DNA of 64,000 nt. Source: Candidatus Aalborgicola bjergmarkensis (GTDB lineage: Bacteria; Pseudomonadota; Gammaproteobacteria; Burkholderiales; Burkholderiaceae_C). Location: contig JADJFE010000013.1 of assembly GCA_016708725.1 (NCBI GenBank), positions 116,341-180,340 of the forward strand, read 5' to 3'. The translations under genes were made by a program, and so were the position numbers. Of this stretch, positions 51,141 to 57,945 are shown piece by piece. The notes below the pieces were generated by a model. That model made no database searches. It saw nothing but the letters and a program-made list of their open reading frames with translations, and was not told where the DNA came from. Within the stretch, counting starts at the first letter, position 1, and each line of letters starts with the position of its first letter.

Positions 51141-52252
51141 GTACCACCACGAGTACCACGATATTACCCACGCGCTCCCCGGTACTGACCCGCAGCGGCT
51201 GGGGTGCCTGGCTGGCAGCCCTGGTCGTGCTGTGCGCTTGTGTGCCGGTGCTCAACCTCTGGGTACCCGTAGGCAGCATCTTCCACCTGAGCGACTTTGC
51301 CGTCGGTCTGGTCGCCAAGATCATGTGTTACGCCATCTGCGCACTGGCCATGGATCTGATCTGGGGTTATACCGGCATCCTCTCGCTGGGCCACGGCCTG
51401 TTCTTCGCGCTCGGTGGCTACGCCATGGGTATGTACCTGATGCGCCAGATCGGGCTGGATGGCAATTACAAAAGCGCCTTGCCCGACTTCATGGTGTTTC
51501 TGGACTGGAAAGAATTGCCCTGGCACTGGGCCTTGAGCGACAGCTTTCTAGCCACGCTGCTGCTGGTGGTGCTGGTGCCGGGGCTGGTGGCCTTTGTGTT
51601 TGGCTACTTTGCCTTTCGCTCGCGTATCAAGGGTGTGTATTTTTCCATCATCACGCAGGCCATGACCTTTGCCGCCATGCTGTTGTTCTTTCGTAATGAA
51701 ACCGGCTTTGGCGGCAACAACGGCTTTACCGACTTCAAACGCATTCTGGACGTGCCCCTGGCGACGCCAAGCATGCGCATGCTGCTGTTCGTGCTGACGG
51801 CGCTCACGCTCTTGCTCTTTTTCCTGTTGGGACGCTGGCTGGTCACGAGCAAATTTGGCCGCGTGCTGCAAGCCGTGCGCGACGCCGAAACCCGGCTGAT
51901 GTTCAGCGGCTACTCGCCACTGGGCTTCAAGCTGACCATCTGGACGCTCTCGGCCATGATGTGTGGCGTGGCGGGGGCCTTGTACGTGCCGCAGGTGGGC
52001 ATCATCAACCCCAGCGAAATGAGTCCGGCCAACTCCATCGAGATCGCCATCTGGGCAGCGGTGGGCGGGCGCGCCACGCTGATCGGCCCGATTGTGGGCG
52101 CCTTCCTGGTCAACGGTGCCAAGAGCTGGCTGACCGTCACCTACCCCGAATTCTGGCTTTACGTGCTCGGGGCGCTGTTTATCGTGGTCACGCTATACCT
52201 GCCGGGCGGTGTCGTGGGACTGGTGCACAAGCTCAAGAGGAGCCGCGCATGA
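51137..52252 (+). CDS. urtC: Urea ABC transporter permease UrtC
   Basis: 371 residues. LivM-type permease with about ten membrane helices; LSLGHGLFFALGGYAMGMYLM in the second third and NEIGVMCGVAGALYVPQVG-like sequence later. It overlaps urtD by 4 nt (ATGA). Confidence 0.96.
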   Translation: MSTTTSTTILPTRSPVLTRSGWGAWLAALVVLCACVPVLNLWVPVGSIFHLSDFAVGLVAKIMCYAICALAMDLIWGYTGILSLGHGLFFALGGYAMGMYLMRQIGLDGNYKSALPDFMVFLDWKELPWHWALSDSFLATLLLVVLVPGLVAFVFGYFAFRSRIKGVYFSIITQAMTFAAMLLFFRNETGFGGNNGFTDFKRILDVPLATPSMRMLLFVLTALTLLLFFLLGRWLVTSKFGRVLQAVRDAETRLMFSGYSPLGFKLTIWTLSAMMCGVAGALYVPQVGIINPSEMSPANSIEIAIWAAVGGRATLIGPIVGAFLVNGAKSWLTVTYPEFWLYVLGALFIVVTLYLPGGVVGLVHKLKRSRA

Positions 52253-53142
52253 CCCCCGAACTCATGGAAGAAGGCGCGCAGCGCATCGCCGCCTACCAGG
52301 CCGCTCAGGCGGCGCGCGTCGGGCAGACCGAATCCGGCGGACGCGCGGCGGGCATCGGGCGCATCCTCAAGTCTGGTGAAGTTGATGTCACGCATGGACG
52401 AATTTTGTACCTGGACGATGTGAGCGTCAGCTTTGACGGCTTCAAGGCCATCAACAAATTGTCACTGGACATCGCACCAGGCGAATTGCGCTGCATCATC
52501 GGCCCCAACGGTGCAGGCAAAACCACCATGATGGACATCATCACCGGCAAGACCCGCCCGGACACGGGCACTGTCTTTTTCGGCAGCACCATCGACCTGC
52601 TGCGCTACAGCGAAGCCGAGATTGCACAACTGGGCATAGGCCGCAAGTTTCAAAAACCCACGGTGTTCGAGCAGCTTAGCGTATTTGAAAACCTGGAGCT
52701 GGCGCTGCACACCCGTCAGGGGCGCGAGCGCGATGTCTGGGCTTCGATGACCTTCAGACTCAACGACGAACAAAGTGATCGTCTGCTGGAAATACTGCAC
52801 ACCATCCACCTCAGCGACAGCGCGACCAAGCTGGCCGGAAACTTGAGCCACGGACAAAAACAGTGGCTGGAAATCGGCATGCTCCTGATGCAAGACCCCA
52901 AACTGCTCCTGCTGGACGAACCCGTGGCCGGCATGACTGACGAAGAGACCGAACGCACCGCCGAGCTGTTTCTGACGCTCAAGGGCAAACACTCGCTGAT
53001 GGTCGTGGAGCACGACATGGGCTTTATCCGGCGCATCAGCGACATCGTGACCGTGCTGTGCGATGGCGCCGTGCTGGCGCAGGGTACGCTCGACCAGGTG
53101 CAAAACGACGAGCGCGTGATTGAAGTCTACCTGGGCAGATAA
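52249..53142 (+). CDS. urtD: Urea ABC transporter ATPase UrtD
   Basis: 297 residues. LivG-type ATPase: Walker A GPNGAGKTTMMDIITG, signature NLSHGQKQWLEIGMLLM, Walker B LLLLDEPVAGMTDEE, switch His in VVEHDMGF. A 45-residue N-terminal extension (PELMEEGAQRIAAYQAAQ) precedes the core; part of this extension was copied into the chimera at 56059. Confidence 0.97.
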   Translation: MTPELMEEGAQRIAAYQAAQAARVGQTESGGRAAGIGRILKSGEVDVTHGRILYLDDVSVSFDGFKAINKLSLDIAPGELRCIIGPNGAGKTTMMDIITGKTRPDTGTVFFGSTIDLLRYSEAEIAQLGIGRKFQKPTVFEQLSVFENLELALHTRQGRERDVWASMTFRLNDEQSDRLLEILHTIHLSDSATKLAGNLSHGQKQWLEIGMLLMQDPKLLLLDEPVAGMTDEETERTAELFLTLKGKHSLMVVEHDMGFIRRISDIVTVLCDGAVLAQGTLDQVQNDERVIEVYLGR

Positions 53143-53144
53143 GC

Positions 53145-53837
53145 ATGTTGCACGCCACTAACATCAACCAATACTACGGCGGCTCGCACATCCTGCGCGA
53201 TGTCAGCCTCACGGCCCAACTGGGCCAGGTCACCGTCATTCTGGGGCGCAACGGCGTGGGCAAAACCACGCTACTGAAATCCTTGATGGGCCTGGTGCCG
53301 ATCAAAAGCGGCGAAATCACCCTGGATGGCCAGAAAATAGACCACGCAACGCCCTACGAGCGCGCCCGTGCCGGCATCGGCTTTGTGCCGCAAGGACGCG
53401 AGATTTTTGGCCGCTTGACGGTGGAAGAAAACCTGCGCATGGGCCTGGCGTACAAAAGTGCCAGTACCCCCATCCCGGCAGAGTTGTTTGAGCTGTTTCC
53501 GGTGCTGCACCAAATGCGCGCACGCCGGGGCGGCGATCTCTCCGGCGGACAACAGCAGCAGCTGGCCATCGCCCGCGCTCTTGCTCCAAGGCCGCGCGTG
53601 CTGATTCTGGACGAACCCACCGAAGGCATCCAGCCCAGCATCATCAAGGACATTGGCCGCGTCATCCGCATGCTCGCCGACCGGGGCGACATGGCGATTG
53701 TCCTGGTCGAGCAATACTACGACTTCGCCCAGGAACTGGCCGATGCCTACGTGGTCATGGAGCGCGGCGCCGTCATTGCCCAGGGGGCGGGTAAGGACAT
53801 GAAAGCCAACGAAGTACGCAAGTTGGTGGCGATCTGA
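53145..53837 (+). CDS. urtE: Urea ABC transporter ATPase UrtE
   Basis: 230 residues. LivF-type ATPase: Walker A LGRNGVGKTTLLKSLMG, signature DLSGGQQQQLAIARAL, Walker B VLILDEPTEGIQPS, and the FVPQGREIFGRLTVEENL Q-loop. It is 2 bp after urtD. About 660 bp of its 3' part and downstream DNA recur at 56241-56949. Confidence 0.97.
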   Translation: MLHATNINQYYGGSHILRDVSLTAQLGQVTVILGRNGVGKTTLLKSLMGLVPIKSGEITLDGQKIDHATPYERARAGIGFVPQGREIFGRLTVEENLRMGLAYKSASTPIPAELFELFPVLHQMRARRGGDLSGGQQQQLAIARALAPRPRVLILDEPTEGIQPSIIKDIGRVIRMLADRGDMAIVLVEQYYDFAQELADAYVVMERGAVIAQGAGKDMKANEVRKLVAI

Positions 53838-53867
53838 CGGGGCTGGATTTTTATGGTCGAATCGGGC

Positions 53868-53910
53868 GGTAACGCTTGTAGGATGTGCGGTGACAGCTAT
53901 TGAATTGTGA
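53868..53910 (+). repeat. Dispersed 45-bp repeat after urtE
   Basis: GGTAACGCTTGTAGGATG then TGCGGTGACAGCTATTGAA. A sister copy follows the chimeric gene at 56903, so it was copied along. Confidence 0.8.
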
Positions 53911-54070
53911 GTAATATCAAAATATTCCTCTGCCCACCGCATCTTGCCCGCGCTGTTACTTCAGTAGGCAATCTCACCGGTGCTTGGTCCAGACTGGTTG
54001 AAACACAACACTAATCAGGATTTGGCATCCTTTTGACCTCAATCTATTGTCAGATATGCAGTTATATTAA

Positions 54071-54094
54071 AATTTCGTCAATATTGACGAAATT
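54071..54094. promoter_or_regulatory. Perfect 24-bp palindrome upstream of ATPase gene
   Basis: AATTTCGTCAAT followed directly by its exact reverse complement. It ends 10 bp before the GTG start, right before the GGAG ribosome site at 54095-54098, so a protein bound here, or a hairpin in the mRNA, would control expression. The rest of the 53838-54104 gap has only the dispersed repeat. Confidence 0.85.
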
Positions 54095-54104
54095 GGAGAT
54101 CAAG

Positions 54105-55247
54105 GTGCTATTTGAATACGGGGTCCGGAACTTTCTCTGCTTCAAGGAGGGTGCGTCTGTGTCTTTTCGACTCGACAGAAACGTCCCTGACCACATTGCA
54201 AATGGTCGCGATTACGCGACGATCCTATGCGTGAAAGGCGCAAATGGTAGTGGAAAAACACACCTTTTGAAGGGCATTGCATTTATAGCCAGCTTTGCAG
54301 CCAGATCATTTTCTGCGGACCCAGAAGCGGAAATTCCGGTTGATCCATACTTTAAATCGGATAAACCATGCGAATTTTATGCAGAATTTTCAGCGGGTAA
54401 CGGATTAAATTACCTTTACGAGCTTTCACTAACCAAGGAACGGGTTGAACGAGAAGTGCTCTATGAAAAAAAGAACCGAAAGACAAAACTATTTGAGAGA
54501 GAAGGCGAGAAAGTGGTGGCTATCAAGCGACTCTCCGAGATTGAATCAATAATTTATCGAAAAAATGCATCCACAATATCTACATTACACCAACACGGAA
54601 ACACAGAATTAAAGCCGGTTCACGATTTTTTTAGTAGAATATTATTCAACGTTACTCAAGCCGGTTTTACTGGTGGACGTGCGTTTGACATGAATGCAGC
54701 ATCCAAGTTCTTCTTGGAAAATCCATCAAGTTTAGTATCCGTCAAAGAATTTATAAAGGAATGCGATATTGGTATTACAAATATCACAATCGCCTCAGAG
54801 GAGGGGCAGGATGGAAAAAAGAATTCCTTCCCTATTTTTCACCACATAGTTGAAGATCAAGAACTCCCTGTATATCCTTTAACCGAATCGAGTGGGACAA
54901 AGTATCTATATAGAATGCTTCTTTCCTACTTTATAACAATTGCTCAAGGAGGGGTGTTTGTCGCGGATGAGTTTGACATATACTTACACCCAGACATACT
55001 GCCAAAGATATTGGCTTTATTTACCAACGAAAGCGCAAATACCACTGGCGCGCAACTGCTATTTAGTGCGCACGATGTAGATGTGCTTGATATATGTGGA
55101 AAATATCGCACCCATTTGGTAAATAAAGATAATAATGCGAGTTATACATATCGCCTAGACGAAATTCCAGGCGATGTATTGAGAAATGATCGCCCCATTT
55201 CCACACCTTACAAGGAAGGTCGTATTGGTGGAGTGCCTCGCGTATGA
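54105..55247 (+). CDS. AAA (AAA_15/AAA_21-type) ATPase of a two-gene module
   Basis: 380 residues from GTG 54105 (GGAG 7 nt before); the longer frame to 54033 would run through the palindrome. The opening LFEYGVRNFLCFKEGASVSF is typical of OLD/RecF-like ATPases; Walker A is KGANGSGKTHLLKGIAF, the ABC-like signature is TESSGTKYLYRML, Walker B GGVFVADEFD, and the switch His LFSAHDVDVLD. No Toprim or other effector domain is fused. AT-rich compared with flanking genes, suggesting recent gain. It overlaps the next gene by 4 nt (ATGA). The architecture is like ATPase halves of abortive-infection systems; role inferred. Confidence 0.9.
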   Translation: MLFEYGVRNFLCFKEGASVSFRLDRNVPDHIANGRDYATILCVKGANGSGKTHLLKGIAFIASFAARSFSADPEAEIPVDPYFKSDKPCEFYAEFSAGNGLNYLYELSLTKERVEREVLYEKKNRKTKLFEREGEKVVAIKRLSEIESIIYRKNASTISTLHQHGNTELKPVHDFFSRILFNVTQAGFTGGRAFDMNAASKFFLENPSSLVSVKEFIKECDIGITNITIASEEGQDGKKNSFPIFHHIVEDQELPVYPLTESSGTKYLYRMLLSYFITIAQGGVFVADEFDIYLHPDILPKILALFTNESANTTGAQLLFSAHDVDVLDICGKYRTHLVNKDNNASYTYRLDEIPGDVLRNDRPISTPYKEGRIGGVPRV

Positions 55248-55744
55248 AAAGTTTTAAAAATTCAGGAAAAGATGATTTTTTGTCATCTTTTCCAAGCGCC
55301 AGCATTGATATAGACACCGACCCGCTTGCATCCCGATGTAAATTCAACTTTTCGTACTTTGAGGTTCAAAAGGTTGGTCAAAATTTTGCAGATTTAAAGA
55401 AAGAAACCTTGATTGAATTATTCGACAAGCTCAAGGAGTACAGCAAAGAATCACTTGATTATTGGCGCGGGCAGCGCGTAGGAAAAAGTGGAACTATTTT
55501 TGCCACTTATGGAGGATTTCCAGCACGGTCTGACTTTACGCATCCCAAACATGTTCCCCATCAAGTTGAATGGGGGAGGTTTCGTCTGGATTGGTCGTTT
55601 CGTTTGTGTGGCTTCACTGTGCCAAAGTCGTACAACGGAACGATTCACAAAGGAAAAGGGTATATTTTTTGCTCGAACACCTTCTATGTAGTATTCCTCG
55701 ACGAAAACCACAAGTTTTACAAGAATGCTAGTGAAGAGAAATAA
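55244..55744 (+). CDS. Small partner protein of the ATPase (putative effector)
   Basis: 166 residues, not recognised with confidence. The N-terminal 70 residues are charged with FNFSYFEVQKVGQNFADL; the rest has ESLDYWRGQR, PHQVEWGRFRLDWSFRLCGF and the C-terminal NTFYVVFLDENHKFYK, a pattern of aromatic residues plus D-x-x-H that recurs at the ends of several small toxin-like bacterial proteins. No catalytic triad is clear. It is coupled to the ATPase gene (ATGA overlap), and the pair would be transcribed from the palindrome-bearing promoter. Confidence 0.8.
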   Translation: MKSFKNSGKDDFLSSFPSASIDIDTDPLASRCKFNFSYFEVQKVGQNFADLKKETLIELFDKLKEYSKESLDYWRGQRVGKSGTIFATYGGFPARSDFTHPKHVPHQVEWGRFRLDWSFRLCGFTVPKSYNGTIHKGKGYIFCSNTFYVVFLDENHKFYKNASEEK

Positions 55745-56058
55745 AAAGTAATGCCGAAGTATAACAGGTAAGCACTGCGGCAGAATTTCTTCCGCAATAT
55801 CAGATACCCTGATCCCGATGAAATAATTCCTGGCACCTTGTTAATCGCATTCGACAATAATTTCTCTCAAAGCCGCGTTAAATGCACTTAACGTTTGGGT
55901 ATTTCCCGGTATCGTAATAGTCATGTGCCAAAACCAATTCCGGTTATACGTCTGATCGCCTCTCTCAAAAGAGTTGCCTGTGATTCACGGAATGACTTTT
56001 GCTCAAGCACCTATGGGGTTGGTTCTCACATGCCAACATTTTGGTTGAATTGCCGCGC
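55745..56058. other. Gap with no gene between module and urtDE chimera
   Basis: 314 bp without a credible coding frame, terminator hairpin or repeat that I can see. The duplicated urtD sequence begins at about 56053 (CCGCGCATG). Confidence 0.6.
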
Positions 56059-56874
56059 ATGCCCCCCGAACTCATGGAACAAGGCGCGCGGCGCATCGCT
56101 GCTTACCAGGCCGCCCAGGCGGCGCGTGCCGGGCAGACCGAATCCGGCAAGTTTCAAAAACCCACGGTGTTCGAGCAATTGAGCGTATTTGAAAACCTGG
56201 AGCTGGCGCTGCACACCCGTCAGGGGCGTGAGCGCGATGTCAGCCTGACTGCCCAACTGGGCCAGGTCACCGTCATCCTGGGACGCAACGGCGTGGGCAA
56301 GACCACGCTGCTTAAATCCTTGATGGGCCTGGTGCCGATCAAAAGCGGCGAAATCACCCTGGACGGCAAGCCCATCCACCAGGCCACGCCGTATGAACGC
56401 GCCCGCGCTGGAATCGGCTTTGTTCCGCAAGGGCGCGAGATTTTTGGCCGCCTCACGGTGGAAGAAAACCTGCGCATGGGCCTGGCGTACAAAAGTGCCA
56501 GTACCCCCATCCCGGCAGAGTTGTTTGAGCTGTTTCCGGTGCTGCACCAAATGCGCGCACGCCGGGGCGGCGATCTCTCCGGCGGACAACAGCAGCAGCT
56601 GGCCATCGCCCGCGCCCTTGCTCCAAGGCCGCGCGTGCTGATTCTGGACGAACCCACCGAAGGCATCCAGCCCAGCATCATCAAGGACATTGGCCGCGTC
56701 ATCCGCATGCTCGCCGACCGGGGCGACATGGCGATTGTCCTGGTCGAGCAATACTACGACTTCGCCCAGGAACTGGCCGATGCCTACGTGGTCATGGAGC
56801 GCGGCGCGGTCATTGCCCAGGGGGCGGGTAAGGACATGGAAGCCAACGAAGTACGCAAGTTGGTGGCGATCTGA
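56059..56874 (+). pseudogene. Chimeric urtD-urtE duplicate with intact frame
   Basis: 271 residues: urtD N-terminus (PELMEQGARRIAAYQAAQ through TESG), then urtD residues from KFQKPTVFEQLSVFENLELA to RERDV, then urtE from SLTAQLGQVTVILGRNG to the end. Relative to 52249-53837 two deletions of about 320 bp and 480 bp occurred; the second joins at a shared GCGATGTC. The urtE part keeps Walker A, signature, Walker B and Q-loop and differs from urtE at only a few bases, but lacks the first N-terminal beta strands (the A-loop Tyr region). Whether it is expressed or dead is unknown. Confidence 0.85.
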
Positions 56875-56902
56875 TGGGGTCGAGGTTTTTAGGGTCGAAG
56901 CG

Positions 56903-56949
56903 GGCTGTAGCGCTTGTTGGATGTGCGGGTACAGCTATCGAATTGTGAG
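56903..56949 (+). repeat. Dispersed 45-bp repeat after the chimera
   Basis: GGCTGTAGCGCTTGTTGGATG in parts, then GCGGGTACAGCTATCGAATTG. It is the partner of the 53868 copy. Confidence 0.8.
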
Positions 56950-57058
56950 CTTTGTGCCTTAGCAATATCATCTGGTTTTGCCAGAACTGTGCGAGTTTTC
57001 ATGCGTTTGACTGTTTCGCCGTTGTTATGATGCACACAGGAAGCGTCAGACAAACAGC

Positions 57059-57367
57059 ATGCAACTCATCGACAACATCAACAACCTGCTGGGGGATGAC
57101 CTTAAAAAGTCGGTTTTGCCGGGCGCACGACTCAAAATTGCTGAGTCCTGCTTCTCGATTTATGCCTTTGAGGCACTGAAACGCGAGTTGGAGTCGGTTG
57201 AATCGTTCGAATTCATCTTCACCTCCCCGTTATTCATGCCCGATGAAGCGACCGATGCCGCCGGGAAGGCGTGGCGTGAGTTTCATATCCCGAAACCATC
57301 ATCCGAGAAGCAAAATGAGCGCAACTTCTATGGCACCGAATTCGAGGTGTCTGGGCAGTATGTCTAA
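57059..57367 (+). pseudogene. N-terminal remnant of helicase/PLD-type protein
   Basis: 102 residues ending in a stop shortly after FYGTEFEVSGQYV. The start, LIDNINNLLGDDLKKSVLPG and SCFSIYAFEALKRELESVES followed by FEFIFTSPLFMP, resembles the beginning of long SNF2-type helicases with an N-terminal phospholipase D-like domain that occur in defence loci. Only about one tenth of such a protein is left and no helicase motif follows. Naming rests on memory of that family, hence moderate confidence. Confidence 0.6.
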
Positions 57368-57394
57368 AAAGTAGCTTTAAAACTACAATTCGCC

Positions 57395-57538
57395 ATGATC
57401 GAATTACGTCGCTACCAACTCGAAGATAACAGTTCACCTGTTACAGACTGGCTGCGGGGCTTGCGAGACATGCGGGCGCGGGCGCAGATCGAGATTCGAT
57501 TGCGGCGCGTATCGATAGGTAATTTTGGTAAATGTGCC
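57395..57538 (+). pseudogene. Truncated RelE/HigB-type toxin fused to antitoxin
   Basis: 48 codons, IELRRYQLEDNSSPVTDWL and GLRDMRARAQIEIRLRRVS then IGNFGKC, the first half of a phage-derived Gp49/HigB-2-like toxin. The catalytic second half is missing and the frame runs straight into the antitoxin ATG at 57539 with no stop. An in-frame deletion is the simplest explanation. Confidence 0.75.
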
Positions 57539-57871
57539 ATGAAAAAACCAACCACTGCTTCGGTGTCACACACCGAGGAAACGATCAAAGAGTTGCGCGC
57601 TGATCGGCAATTCGCCGTGGCGTATTTAAAGTCGGCTCTGGAAGAACTGGATGATCCCAACAACCGTGCGGCAGGCCTTCTGGCCTTGCGTGACGTGGCC
57701 GAGGCCTATGGCGGTTTGGGCGCAGTGGCCGAACAGGCTGGCATCAGCCGCGAGGCGCTTTACCGTTCCTTGTCACCCAAAGGGAACCCAACCTTGAAGA
57801 CCTTGTTGGCGGTATTGAAGTCGGTCGGCATGCGACTGTCAGTCGAACCAGAAAAACACGTTGTTGCGTGA
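57539..57871 (+). CDS. HigA-2-type antitoxin (orphan)
   Basis: 110 residues from ATG 57539. KPTTASVSHTEETIKELRAD, then YLKSALEELDDPNNRAAGLLA and an XRE-like helix-turn-helix GLGAVAEQAGISREALYRSLSPKGNPTL in parts, is the addiction module antidote family (probable HigA). Its toxin gene is broken (57395-57538), so it is now an orphan DNA-binding protein. It can also be translated as a 158-residue fusion from 57395. Confidence 0.85.
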   Translation: MKKPTTASVSHTEETIKELRADRQFAVAYLKSALEELDDPNNRAAGLLALRDVAEAYGGLGAVAEQAGISREALYRSLSPKGNPTLKTLLAVLKSVGMRLSVEPEKHVVA

Positions 57872-57891
57872 ATCTCTTGGTGTTCAATCAA

Positions 57892-57940
57892 TAGCTATAC
57901 ATCTAATAGCTGCTCCCGCACATTCCACGGGGCTTACAAG
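57892..57940 (-). repeat. Dispersed 45-bp repeat upstream of mod
   Basis: CTAATAGCTGCTCCCGCACAT then TCCACGGGGCTTACAAG in parts. It directly precedes the mod start, leaving no room for a separate promoter in the 74-bp gap unless the repeat contains one. Confidence 0.8.
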
Positions 57941-57945
57941 TCAAA

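Noticed and set aside
55895..56182. Small plus frame before the chimera
   Set aside because: It is off-frame to the duplicated urtD segment and shows no coding character.
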